Shown here piece by piece: positions 51,506 through 60,062 of a stretch of DNA of 64,000 nucleotides (position 1 is the first letter of the stretch; the number at the start of each line of letters is the position of its first letter). The DNA comes from Piscinibacter sp. XHJ-5 (GTDB lineage Bacteria; Pseudomonadota; Gammaproteobacteria; Burkholderiales; Burkholderiaceae_C): assembly GCF_029855045.1 (NCBI RefSeq), contig NZ_CP123228.1, positions 1,736,001 to 1,800,000 on the forward strand, in the 5' to 3' direction. Under the pieces are notes generated by a model. That model had not been told where the DNA came from. It did not search any database and saw nothing but the letters and a program-made list of their open reading frames with translations. The position numbers and the translations under genes were made by a program.

Positions 51506-52129
51506 CTAGGTCGGATGGGGCAGGCCGAGCCCGTCGGCCATGCGCACCAGCTCGGGAACCGACTTCGCCAGCATCTTGCGCATGACCTGGCCGCGATGGA
51601 CCTTGACGGTGACCAGGCTCAGCCCCAGCTCGGCTGCGATCTGCTTGTTGACCCGCCCGGCGACCACGTGCTTCATGACTTCCCGCTCGCGCTCCGTAAG
51701 CGTGCGGTAGCGCACCTCCAGCTCGGCCCGGCGCGTGGCGTCGCCTCGCCTCGCGCGGTCGCGTTCGATGGCCGCGTCGACGGCGTCGAGCAGCGCCTGC
51801 TCCTCGAACGGCTTGGTGAGAAAGTCGGCCGCGCCGGCCTTCATCGCGCGCACCGTCATCGGAACGTCCCCGTGCCCCGTGATGAAGATGACCGGCAAAG
51901 CGATCCCGGCCTTGGCCAGCTCCTGCTGGAAGGTGAGTCCGCTCATGCCCGGCAGCCGCACGTCGAGCACGAGGCAGCCCGGTGCGTCGGGCCGCACGGC
52001 GCGCATGAATTCCTGGGCCGAGGCATAAAGATGCACGTCCAGGCCCACCGACCGGAGCAGGCTGTCGAGCGAGCGCCGCATGGAGTCGTCGTCGTCGATG
52101 ACGAAGACGGCGGCCCGATCGTCTCTCAT
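51506..52129 (-). CDS. FixJ-family two-component response regulator
   Basis: A 207-residue regulator. Receiver at residues 1-125 with DDDDS, phosphoacceptor aspartate in LVLDVRLPGMSG near residue 53, GHGD and KPF. C-terminal LuxR-type helix-turn-helix at about 140-200 (LTEREREVMKHVVAGRVNKQIAAELGLSLVTVKVHRGQVMRKM). Its start overlaps the stop of the DUF4118 kinase gene by 4 nt, making it the cognate regulator. FixJ-type proteins bind near-palindromic sites; the TATACC box is a candidate. Confidence 0.92.
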   Translation of the reverse strand: MRDDRAAVFVIDDDDSMRRSLDSLLRSVGLDVHLYASAQEFMRAVRPDAPGCLVLDVRLPGMSGLTFQQELAKAGIALPVIFITGHGDVPMTVRAMKAGAADFLTKPFEEQALLDAVDAAIERDRARRGDATRRAELEVRYRTLTEREREVMKHVVAGRVNKQIAAELGLSLVTVKVHRGQVMRKMLAKSVPELVRMADGLGLPHPT

Positions 52130-53640
52130 GGCTGTCCCTCCTCGGCCACCGGCAGCGACAGCTGGAACACGGCGCCATGCGGCTCGTTCCGGCTCGCCCA
52201 GAGCCGCCCGCCGTGCGCCTCCACGATGGATCGGCTGATCGACAAGCCGATGCCGATGCCGTCGCGCTTGGTGGTGTAGAACGCATCGAACACCCGCTCC
52301 GCACCCGCGGGATCCAGACCGGTGCCGGTATCGCGGACCTCGACGAGCACCGCATTCGCGCTGCCGCGCCGCGCTGAAGCCATCGTCAGGAGGCGTGGGC
52401 GATCCTGGACGGTGCTCATCGCCTCGATCGCGTTCACGACCAGGTTGAGCAGCACCTGCTGCAACTGCACCCGGTCGCCCCCGACGCGCGGCAGCGACCT
52501 GTCGAGCTGTGTCCGAACGACGATGTCGTGGCTGCGCGACTCCCGCGCCATGAGCGCGAGGACCTCCTCGATCTCGTGGTTGATGTCCACGCGGTCCTTG
52601 CGGGGTACCTGGCGCTTGGTGAGGGCGCGGATTCGCGCGATGACGTCGCGCGCGCGCTTGCCGTCGGCCGCGATGCTGTCGAGGGTGGCCCGCGCTGCTG
52701 CGATATCGGGCGGCTCGGCGGCGAGCCAGCGCGCGCCGGCGCCCGCGCTGGCCATCATTCCGGCGAGCGGCTGGCTGACTTCATGGGCGATAGAGGTCGT
52801 GAACTCGCCCAGCGTCGTCAGCCGCGACACGTGCGCCAGCTCCATCTGCGCCTTGGCCAGCGCCTCCTGCGCGCGCCTTTCGTCGGTGATGTCCGCGGCG
52901 ATGCCGCTGACGCGGTAGGGCCTTCCCTTCGCGTCGCGGACCAAGGTGCTGCGGCCGTGGATCCAGCGGGTGTCGCCGTCGGGCCGGACGATGGGGAACG
53001 TCATGTCGAGCCGCTCGTTGCCTTCGCCCGCCAGCCAGCGTCTCCAGGCGGATCGCACGTCGTTCCTGTGCTCGGGATGGACAGCCTCCATCCAGGCTTC
53101 CGGGTCGCGCTCCACATCGCCGAGCCGGTGACCCCAGACCTGCTCGTACCGGGGGCTCATGTACAGCATGCGCCGCGGCATGACCGATTCGGTCCAGACG
53201 ATCTCCGGGATGGTCTCGGCCATCAGCCGGAATCGCCGCTCGCTCTCCTCGAGTGCGCGCTCGACGCGCCACCGGGCGGCGCTGAATTCGATGATGAACA
53301 GGCACAAGGCGACGAAGATGGCGAATCCGAGCTGATATTCCGACGACAGGACGAACGAATCCGCGGGAGGGATGAGCCAGTACAGGATTCCGATCCAGCA
53401 GGTCAGCGATGCCACCAACCCGGGCCCGCGTCCGCCGTACCAGCCGGCGAGGACGACCGCCACGATCGGAAGCTGGTAGACGGTGGTGCCTTCCCGGACC
53501 GGAAGCCACTTGCGCACGAGCACGGCGAGGACGGCCAGCGCGAGGGCCAGCCCGTAGCGCTTGAGGAAATCCCGACGCTTCTGCGGCAGGCTCAAAGGGA
53601 CACCGCCACGGGTCCGGAAGAAGCGCAGTCCCTCGCTCAT
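52126..53640 (-). CDS. PAS sensor histidine kinase with DUF4118 membrane domain
   Basis: A 504-residue kinase. Four hydrophobic segments (residues about 25-115) form a DUF4118/KdpD-like membrane domain with GWYGGRGPGLVASL. A PAS domain follows (FRLMAETIPEIVWTES). HisKA carries the phospho-histidine in TTSIAHEVSQPLAGM, and the ATPase has NAIEAM, DTGTGLDP and GIGIGLSISRSIV. The FixL-like HEVxQPL motif fits the FixJ-type partner. ATG at 53640 overlaps the stop of the upstream kinase (ATGA). The paired kinase shares nearly identical catalytic text. Confidence 0.9.
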   Translation of the reverse strand: MSEGLRFFRTRGGVPLSLPQKRRDFLKRYGLALALAVLAVLVRKWLPVREGTTVYQLPIVAVVLAGWYGGRGPGLVASLTCWIGILYWLIPPADSFVLSSEYQLGFAIFVALCLFIIEFSAARWRVERALEESERRFRLMAETIPEIVWTESVMPRRMLYMSPRYEQVWGHRLGDVERDPEAWMEAVHPEHRNDVRSAWRRWLAGEGNERLDMTFPIVRPDGDTRWIHGRSTLVRDAKGRPYRVSGIAADITDERRAQEALAKAQMELAHVSRLTTLGEFTTSIAHEVSQPLAGMMASAGAGARWLAAEPPDIAAARATLDSIAADGKRARDVIARIRALTKRQVPRKDRVDINHEIEEVLALMARESRSHDIVVRTQLDRSLPRVGGDRVQLQQVLLNLVVNAIEAMSTVQDRPRLLTMASARRGSANAVLVEVRDTGTGLDPAGAERVFDAFYTTKRDGIGIGLSISRSIVEAHGGRLWASRNEPHGAVFQLSLPVAEEGQP

Positions 53641-56600
53641 GGGGCATCCTCCGGCCTGACGGCCTCCGGTTCCTGCGCGGTGGCGACCGGCAGCGTGAGC
53701 CGAAACACGGCGCCGTGAGGCTCGTTCGGGCTCGCCCCAAGCCGCCCGCCATGGGCCTCGACGATGGAGCGGCTGATCGACAAGCCGATGCCGATGCCGT
53801 CCGCCTTGGTCGTGTAGAACGCCTCGAACATCTGCTCGATGCGCTGCGGATCGAGCCCGCTGCCGGTATCGCGCACCTCCACCAGGACGACGTCCGGGCT
53901 GTCGTGCCGCGACACGATCGTCAGCAGGCGAGGGCGGTCGCCGACGGCGCTCATGGCCTCGATCGCATTCACGATCAGATTGAGGAGCACCTGCTGCAGC
54001 TGGATCCGGTCGCCCGGCACGCGCGGCAGCGTCCACTCGAGCTCCGTCCGCCGCACGATGCCGTGGCTGCGCGACTCGTGCTCCGTCAGCGCGAGCACTT
54101 CCAGGAGCTCCCGGTTGAGGTCCAGGCTGTCCTTGCGCACCACCTGGCGCTTGGTCAGCGCCCGGATGCGCGCGATGACGTCGCGCGCGCGCTTGCCGTC
54201 GGCCGCGATGTTGTCCAGCGCCGCCCGCGCCTCCGCGATGTCGGGCGGCTGCGCGGCGAGCCAGCGCGCGCAGGCGCCGGCGCTGGTGATCATCGCTCCC
54301 AGGGGCTGGCTGACCTCGTGGGCGATCGAGGAGGTCAGCTCGCCGAGCGTCGTCAGCCGCGACACGTGGGCGAGCTGCGCTCGGGCCGTCTGCAGCGCAT
54401 CGTCCTGCTGCCGCAGCCTCTCCTCCGCGAGCTTGCGCTCGGTGATGTCGCGCGCCAGCGCCAGGTAGAACATGCGGTCCCCCTGGCGGAACATGCCGCT
54501 GCGGATCTCGACGGGGAACACGGTCCCGTCGCGGCGCCGATGCCGGGTCTCGAACGTGATCGTCTCGCCCGCGCCGGCGCGCGCTGCGAGCCGCGAAATG
54601 GACTGTTCATCGAGCGCGACATCGAAATCGCGTGGATGCATGCCGATCAGCTCGTCGCGTTCGTAACCGAGGCCTACGCACGCCTGGCGGTTCACGTCGA
54701 TCACGGTCGACTTGTCGTCGAGCAGGAAGAAGGCGTCCGTCGCGCGGTCGACGAAGGTCCGAAAGCGCGCCTCGCTCGCGCGCAGCTCCTCCTCGGCGCG
54801 CTTGCGCTCGCTCGTGTCGCGCACCAAGGACGCGAACAAGCGCTTCTCGCCATGCAGGAACCGGCGCACACGGACCTCGACCGGGAACACGGTCCCGTCG
54901 CTGCGCCGGTGCAGCGTCTCGAAAGTCACCGGTTCGCCCTTGCCGATGCGCTCCATGATCCGTGCGAGAGACGGCCGGTCCAGACCCGCGTCGAACTGGC
55001 GCGGGTGCATGCCGATGAGCTCTTCGCGGCCGTAGCCGAGGCTCACGCACGCCTGCTGGTTGACGTCGATAACCGTCGAGTCGTCGGCGTGCAGGAAGAA
55101 CGCGTCCGTCGCATGATCGACGAAGGTGCGGAAGCGGGCCTCGGTGGCCCGCAATTCCTCCTCGGCATGCCGCCGCTCCGTGACATCGATCATGAAGCCG
55201 ATCATGCGGTCGGGTCGGCCCTCGGCGTCGAAGAGCATGCGGCCTTTCGCCTGCAGCCAGTGCACGGTGCCATCGTTGTGCATGACCCGGTACTCGGCCG
55301 CGACATCGCCCGATTCGTTCGCTTGCTGGACCGCGAGCTTCACCGCCGGCCAGTCGTCGGGATGGACGAGCTTCTTCCAGCCTCGGAACGTTCGATCGAA
55401 CTGGCCCGGGGCCAGGCCATACATCGCCTCGAGTTCGGGCGACCAGCGGTTTTCGCTCTCGCGAGCGCCGATGTACCAATCGAATGCCACCGCGCGTGCC
55501 GCCTTCTGCGCAAGCTCGAGCATGTCCTGCCGGGCGCGCAGCTCCTGCTCCGCTCGCCACAGCTCCGTGATGTCCTGCATCACGCCGAACTGGCGGATCG
55601 GACGGCCGGACTCGTCCCACGTGACGTCGCCCTGGCTGTGGACCATGCGCAGCGTGCCGTCGGGGCGCACCACCCGGTACTCCACGTCATAGCGGGCACC
55701 GCCCCGCAAGGCCTCCTCGCTGGCCGAGGCGGCGTGGGCTCGATCGTCCGGATGGATCAGGCTGAGCCACCGCCCGTGCCACTGCGGCATGTCGACGGGC
55801 TCCACGCCGAAGATGCGGCTCGCCTCGTCCGAGAGGGCGACATTCCCCGTCCGGTAGTCGCGCTCCCACCACCCGACATGCGCGATGCGCTGCGCCGCTT
55901 CGAGGCGGCGCTCGCTGTCACGGAGGTTGCGGATGGCCAGGAGGCTGCTCAAGGCATCGGCCAGACGTCCGCCGATCTCGCGGAACAGGCGCTGCTCGTC
56001 GTCGGTCCAGCTGCGCGCCTGCGAGCACTGGTGGACGCAGAACAGATAGGGGTGGTCCTCCTTGGGCTGGAGGGCCATCGCCATGTGCGAGCGGATCCCG
56101 TAGCGATCGGCCAGCGGCGCAGGCAGCACGAGCACGGGGTCGCCCGAAGCTTGCGCGGCGGTGAAGGCAGCCGACATGTCGGCATCGCCCGCGACATCCG
56201 TGTCTGACGCGAAGGCGGCCGGGAACGGCGGACGCGTGCGCTCCATGTCCGCTCGCCACGTGGCGAGCTGCTGATCGCAGGGATGGAGCAGCCACGCGCG
56301 GTCGCAGGAGAAGACGTCGATGGTCGTCTCCAGCACGTCGCGGATCATCGGTTCGAGGTCCCGGGTGCCTTGCATGGCGCGGCTGATGCGGTCCATGGAC
56401 TGCAGGAACCACAGGTGCGCGCTGTGCTGCGCCTCGGCGCGCTTGCGCTGCGTGATGTCGCGCCCGACGCCCCGATAGCCCAGAAAGCGACCGCCTTCGT
56501 CGAAGACCGGGAACCCGGACACGGACACATGGCGCGTGCCGCCGCCGGCCGTGGGGCGGGCCAGCTCGAAGTCGCGGAACGGCAGATGCGCGGCAAGCGT

Positions 56601-56879
56601 CGCACGATGCCGGCGCCAGGCTTCCTCGTCAGGCTCGAGGTACGGCACGTCCCAGCGCGTCTTGCCCAGTTCGGAGCCGGGGGCAGGCGCGTTCAGCAGG
56701 GTCGGGGCGAAGTCCTGCCGCGTGAAGCGATGCTCGGCGTCGGTCTCCCAGTACACGTCGAAGGACATTTGCACCAGCGTGCGAAAGCGCTCGTCGCTCG
56801 CCTGCAGCGCCTTCTCCAGGCGCCTGCGCTCGCCGAGGTCCCGGGCGTCCGACCCGTGCGGCACGCGATTGCTCGTCAT
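53637..56879 (-). CDS. Soluble multi-PAS/GAF sensor histidine kinase
   Basis: A 1080-residue kinase without membrane segments. Order by eye: PAS (about 25-140), GAF (about 150-310), then four more PAS domains to about residue 820. The last two PAS domains are a recent tandem duplication (RFRTFVDHATDAFFL and RFRTFVDRATDAFFL, each with GMHPR). HisKA has SSIAHEVSQPLGAM, and the ATPase ends GIGIGLSISRSIV. ATG 56879 was chosen because similarity begins there. Two of its domains occur with PAC-type YR.V.. segments. The kinases and regulator form one transcript. Confidence 0.88.
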   Translation of the reverse strand: MTSNRVPHGSDARDLGERRRLEKALQASDERFRTLVQMSFDVYWETDAEHRFTRQDFAPTLLNAPAPGSELGKTRWDVPYLEPDEEAWRRHRATLAAHLPFRDFELARPTAGGGTRHVSVSGFPVFDEGGRFLGYRGVGRDITQRKRAEAQHSAHLWFLQSMDRISRAMQGTRDLEPMIRDVLETTIDVFSCDRAWLLHPCDQQLATWRADMERTRPPFPAAFASDTDVAGDADMSAAFTAAQASGDPVLVLPAPLADRYGIRSHMAMALQPKEDHPYLFCVHQCSQARSWTDDEQRLFREIGGRLADALSSLLAIRNLRDSERRLEAAQRIAHVGWWERDYRTGNVALSDEASRIFGVEPVDMPQWHGRWLSLIHPDDRAHAASASEEALRGGARYDVEYRVVRPDGTLRMVHSQGDVTWDESGRPIRQFGVMQDITELWRAEQELRARQDMLELAQKAARAVAFDWYIGARESENRWSPELEAMYGLAPGQFDRTFRGWKKLVHPDDWPAVKLAVQQANESGDVAAEYRVMHNDGTVHWLQAKGRMLFDAEGRPDRMIGFMIDVTERRHAEEELRATEARFRTFVDHATDAFFLHADDSTVIDVNQQACVSLGYGREELIGMHPRQFDAGLDRPSLARIMERIGKGEPVTFETLHRRSDGTVFPVEVRVRRFLHGEKRLFASLVRDTSERKRAEEELRASEARFRTFVDRATDAFFLLDDKSTVIDVNRQACVGLGYERDELIGMHPRDFDVALDEQSISRLAARAGAGETITFETRHRRRDGTVFPVEIRSGMFRQGDRMFYLALARDITERKLAEERLRQQDDALQTARAQLAHVSRLTTLGELTSSIAHEVSQPLGAMITSAGACARWLAAQPPDIAEARAALDNIAADGKRARDVIARIRALTKRQVVRKDSLDLNRELLEVLALTEHESRSHGIVRRTELEWTLPRVPGDRIQLQQVLLNLIVNAIEAMSAVGDRPRLLTIVSRHDSPDVVLVEVRDTGSGLDPQRIEQMFEAFYTTKADGIGIGLSISRSIVEAHGGRLGASPNEPHGAVFRLTLPVATAQEPEAVRPEDAP

Positions 56880-56984
56880 GGCTTCCCCGCAGCACGACCG
56901 TGAAAGCGGTGCATCTGCTGCGAAGGGAATTGTCGCGAGGTTTCGGGGGGCGGTGTGACCGCGCCCATCCAGGTAATCCCGACG

Positions 56985-57043
56985 AAACGGAAACCGAACG
57001 CCGACCTTTACAGGACGACATCGGGGCACCCGTTGCCGACACT
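56985..57043 (+). promoter_or_regulatory. Tandem 11-bp repeat operator-promoter (site I)
   Basis: Repeats AAACGGAAACC (56985-56995), GAACGCCGACC (56996-57006) and TTTACAGGACG (57007-57017), a 20-nt spacer, then GACACT (57038-57043), the weakest -10 of the set. ATG at 57050 is only 6 nt beyond, so the message would be leaderless or nearly so. It lies between divergent kinase and LuxR-type genes. Confidence 0.6.
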
Positions 57044-57049
57044 TTCGGC

Positions 57050-57994
57050 ATGGACCGGAACCCCACCTTTTTCCTTGCCGACCACGACACGCCACCGCCG
57101 CTGCGCGTCCTGGTCTCCCATCCCGAGCCGCTGCTGGCCATGGGTCTCGTCGCGGCACTGCGTCAGCAGGCCGGGGTCGAGGCGTCGATGGCCGGCATCC
57201 ACCCCGGGCCTTCCGCCGAGGCATGGCCGGACGTGGTCGTCACCGACTATCGCGGCGGACTCGCGCTGGCGCGGGAGGCGGCACGCCGGGGGCAGCGCCG
57301 CAGCGCCGTCATGATCATGACGATGTACGACCGGGAGCACGACATCAAAGCCGCCATGGAGGCCGGCGTGCACGGCTACCTCCTGCAGGGCTGCTCCATC
57401 GAGGAGCTGGCCACGGGCGTGAGCCTGCTCGCCGGCGGCGGCCGATACTTCTGCCTGGAAGTGGCTCAGCGGATCGCCGACAGCCTGACGCGCGAGCCCC
57501 TGACGCCACGAGAGACCGACGTGCTGCGCCTGCTCGCGCTCGGGCAGTGCAACAAGTCGATCGCTCGGCAGCTGGAGATCACCGTCGGGACCGTGAAGGG
57601 CCACCTGCGCGCGATCTTCGACAAGCTGCAGGCGGGCAGTCGCACCGAAGCCGTGGGCATCGCTGCGCGTCGCGGGCTGATCGGCGAGCCGATGCCGACC
57701 GGGGGGCCGAGCTCGAGCCGGGTCGCGCGCAGCGTCGGCCCGGCGCCACGCGCACCGCACGCCGCTCGCGGATCAGACCCCGTCCGGATTCGCGCGTCGC
57801 TCGGCCGCCCCGGCCTCGAGCTCGCGCGCGATCGATTCGACCAGCTCGTGCGCGGACGCGAACACGATCTGCCGGCCGGTCACCAGGTTCTCGATGCGAC
57901 CCGCCAGGGTGGCGGATGTGGCGTCGGCGCTCAACTTCAGCACATAGGCGCGGCGGTTCGGGTATTTGGATTCGGCGTTGAGGACCATGGCTGA
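57050..57994 (+). CDS. NarL/LuxR-type response regulator with long C-terminal tail
   Basis: A 314-residue protein. Receiver domain (LRVLVSHPEPLLAMGLVAALR, phosphoacceptor D in DVVVTDY) from about residue 20 and LuxR helix-turn-helix (LTPRETDVLRLLALGQCNKSIARQLEITVGTVKGHLRAIFDKL) at about 155-205. The helix-turn-helix should end near AARRGLIGEP. The remaining 90 residues read through the antisense of the small gene at 57773-57988 and look like composition-driven text (RHPRFDQLV...), so the true stop may have been lost. ATG 57050. Confidence 0.85.
   Translation: MDRNPTFFLADHDTPPPLRVLVSHPEPLLAMGLVAALRQQAGVEASMAGIHPGPSAEAWPDVVVTDYRGGLALAREAARRGQRRSAVMIMTMYDREHDIKAAMEAGVHGYLLQGCSIEELATGVSLLAGGGRYFCLEVAQRIADSLTREPLTPRETDVLRLLALGQCNKSIARQLEITVGTVKGHLRAIFDKLQAGSRTEAVGIAARRGLIGEPMPTGGPSSSRVARSVGPAPRAPHAARGSDPVRIRASLGRPGLELARDRFDQLVRGREHDLPAGHQVLDATRQGGGCGVGAQLQHIGAAVRVFGFGVEDHG
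57773..57988 (-). CDS. Small conserved protein, copy 2 (paralogue at 20.7 kb)
   Basis: A 71-residue paralogue of the 65-residue protein at 20727-20924. It opens MVLNAESKYPNRRAYVLKL and keeps ENLVTGRQ. It has its own 11-bp repeat operator (site B), 27 nt before its ATG. The whole gene lies inside the 3' part of the LuxR-type reading frame on the other strand. The strong conservation with the other copy says that this strand is the real one in the overlap. Confidence 0.8.
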   Translation of the reverse strand: MVLNAESKYPNRRAYVLKLSADATSATLAGRIENLVTGRQIVFASAHELVESIARELEAGAAERRANPDGV

Positions 57995-58015
57995 GGGCTC
58001 GAAGTGGTTCGGGAC

Positions 58016-58074
58016 AGCGTAGGCTCAACCGGACATGGAGTGGTAAGCGAAAGGTCGATGTTCAGTCGAGGGCC
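58016..58074 (-). promoter_or_regulatory. Tandem 11-bp repeat operator-promoter (site B)
   Basis: Minus strand: GGCCCTCGACT (58074-58064), GAACATCGACC (58063-58053), TTTCGCTTACC (58052-58042), a 20-nt spacer, then TACGCT (58021-58016). It serves the small gene at 57988 and lies 14 nt before the divergent permease gene. Confidence 0.72.
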
Positions 58075-58087
58075 GGACGCCAGCACC

Positions 58088-59140
58088 ATGCACATCAAGC
58101 TCACACCGGGACGCGTTCTTGCCACCGCGACCGTCATCCTGTCGGTCTGGATCGTGCACGCGTTCATCCAGGCCGTGCTGGCGGCCTGCGTGATCGCGAT
58201 CGCAAGCTGGCCGCTCTACGCGCGGTTCAAGGCCCGCCTGCCGCGCCGGCTCGACGGCGCCGCGCCGGCGGTTTTCACGTGCGTGCTTACCGCGTTCGTG
58301 CTCGCCCCGATGGCGTTCGCGTTCGGGTCGCTGCTCGTCGAGGCTCACTCGATGCTGTCGGCCATCGCCGCCGCGAACAGCCGGGGGCTTGCCGTTCCCG
58401 ACTGGGTGGCGAACGCGCCCGTCGTCGGACCGTGGGCGGCCGCGCGGTGGCAGAGCGAGCTCGCGCACCCGGGCGCGCTGCTGACGCTGATGCAGCGCAC
58501 CAATCCGGGTGCGCTGCTCGGCTACGCACAGTCGCTGGGCCAGTTCACGGCCCGGCACGTGCTCATCGTCGGATTCACGATCCTGCTGCTCGGCTTCCTC
58601 TTCCAGGAAGGCGAATCGCTCGCGCGCCACATGACCCGGGCGCTGCAGCTGGCCGTCGGCGAACGGGCGCAGCGCTATGTCGAGGTCGCCACGCGGGCGG
58701 TGCAGGCCGCGGTGAGCAGCATGCTGGTCGTGGGCCTGTTCGACGGACTGGCGACCGCCTTCGCGTACGCGATGGCCGGTGTGCCGCGTGCGATGGTCTG
58801 GGGCGCCATCACGGGCGCCCTCGCCGCGGTGCCGTTCCTGGGCTATGCAGCGGTGGCCGCGATGGCCGTGGACCTGACGGTGAGAGGAGCGGCCAGCTCC
58901 GTGCTGCTGTCGGTCGCCCTGGGGTGCGTCGTCCTGCTGTGCGGCGACAAGGTCGTGCGGCCGATGGTGGCGCGTGGCGGCCTCCGCCTGCCGTTCGTCT
59001 GGGTGCTGATGGGATGCCTCGGCGGCTTCCAGACGCTGGGGCTGGCGGGGCTCGTGATCGGCCCCGTCGTCCTCGGTCTCGCGAGGGAGCTGTGGGATCA
59101 ACGCGTCCGCGAGCTCGCGTCCCGCGCTGCGCCGCCCTGA
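58088..59140 (+). CDS. AI-2E/PerM-family permease
   Basis: A 350-residue inner-membrane protein of the AI-2E transporter (PerM/YdiK/TqsA) family. It has about seven hydrophobic segments, with HAFIQAVLAACVIAIASWPLY at the start, LGFLFQEGESLARHM in the middle and a C-terminal GLVIGPVVLGLARELW. The family includes quorum-signal exporters and cation or stress-related proteins; no substrate can be named. ATG 58088 was chosen because the text before it matches no family; ATG 58058 is possible. Confidence 0.88.
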   Translation: MHIKLTPGRVLATATVILSVWIVHAFIQAVLAACVIAIASWPLYARFKARLPRRLDGAAPAVFTCVLTAFVLAPMAFAFGSLLVEAHSMLSAIAAANSRGLAVPDWVANAPVVGPWAAARWQSELAHPGALLTLMQRTNPGALLGYAQSLGQFTARHVLIVGFTILLLGFLFQEGESLARHMTRALQLAVGERAQRYVEVATRAVQAAVSSMLVVGLFDGLATAFAYAMAGVPRAMVWGAITGALAAVPFLGYAAVAAMAVDLTVRGAASSVLLSVALGCVVLLCGDKVVRPMVARGGLRLPFVWVLMGCLGGFQTLGLAGLVIGPVVLGLARELWDQRVRELASRAAPP

Positions 59141-59201
59141 ACGCCGACCTCGCGCGCACCGGGTGGTGTCGCGCGGCTCGGGCAGCCGGGCGAGCCGGAG
59201 T

Positions 59202-59351
59202 TCAGGCGCGCAGGAGCACCTGCATCCAGATCAGGAACGTCGTGCCGAGGATCATGGCGGCGGCAAGCGGGATCGCGAGCGGAGCCCAGCGGCGGGTGCT
59301 CGCGAGCTCGTCGGCGTGGGCTTCAGGGGTGGGGGAGGGGTTCGGGTTCAT
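59202..59351 (-). CDS. 49-residue single-pass membrane protein
   Basis: A small frame, ATG 59351, that reads MNPNPSPTPEAHADELASTR and then a clear membrane helix (APLAIPLAAAMILGTTFLIW). It was not expected from length alone but has a proline-rich head, a single transmembrane span and short tail, a typical small-membrane-protein plan. It ends convergent with the permease gene and may be the last gene after mlaC. Function unknown. Confidence 0.55.
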   Translation of the reverse strand: MNPNPSPTPEAHADELASTRRWAPLAIPLAAAMILGTTFLIWMQVLLRA

Positions 59352-59457
59352 GCGATGAGGATGCCCGGCGAAGCGCGCCGGCGCAGCTCTCGTGCGGAAC
59401 GTCCGCGCCCGTGTCTTTCGGTGGGTATTGCGCAGCGCTCTGTTCGCGCAGCGGCCC

Positions 59458-60060
59458 TCAGCGCCTGGCGCGCTCTTCCAGCGCCTGCACCAGTCCGTCG
59501 AGGCTGCCGGTGCGCTCGAGGATCTGGGCGAACTGCGTCTGGTAGGTGGCGACCAGCCACACGCCCATCACGCTCACGTCGACGATCTTCCAGTGCTCGT
59601 CCTCCACGGCGAGGCGATAGTTGAGCGCGATCGGGTCGCGGCCGCCGCGCAACGTCACTTCCGAATGCACCTCCGCCGTGGTTGCGTCGAGCGCGATGGT
59701 TCGCTTCATCCTGAACGTCGCCCCGGCCGCCTGCGCAAAGGCGCCGGCGTACGTCTTGATCAGCAGCGCCTCGAAGCCTTCGATGAGCCGCTGCTTGTGC
59801 TCGTCGGTCGCGCTTCGCCACCGGGGGCCGACGGCGCGAGCCGTCATCGCGCGGAAGTCCACGCTGGGCATCACGATCGATTCGACCATCGACTTGAGCT
59901 TCGCCGGATCGGCCACAGGCCCCAGCGCGGCGCTCCCTGCGAGGACCTGCCGAGTGACGGAAGACACCACGGTATCGGCCGGCACGGCGGGCGTCGCCGA
60001 GGCATGCAGGGCGATGCTGGCGACGAACGCGGCAAGGAGCTGGAGCAGGCGATGCCGCAT
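59458..60060 (-). CDS. mlaC: MlaC-like phospholipid-binding periplasmic protein
   Basis: A 200-residue periplasmic shuttle that carries phospholipid between MlaA at the outer membrane and an MlaFEDB ABC complex. A signal peptide ends near ALHASAT. The body is a single Tgt2/MlaC domain (FRAMTARAVGPRWRSATDEHKQRLIEGFEALLIKTYAGAF and VDVSVMGVWLVATYQTQFAQIL). Two nt after mlaA. The MlaFED genes are not in this window, so the pair is separated from its inner-membrane partner. Confidence 0.92.
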   Translation of the reverse strand: MRHRLLQLLAAFVASIALHASATPAVPADTVVSSVTRQVLAGSAALGPVADPAKLKSMVESIVMPSVDFRAMTARAVGPRWRSATDEHKQRLIEGFEALLIKTYAGAFAQAAGATFRMKRTIALDATTAEVHSEVTLRGGRDPIALNYRLAVEDEHWKIVDVSVMGVWLVATYQTQFAQILERTGSLDGLVQALEERARR

Positions 60061-60062
60061 GG

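Noticed and set aside
59137..59158. Operator-like GAACGCCGACC after the permease stop
   Set aside because: A single repeat occurs without a second or third unit and without a -10 at 20 nt.
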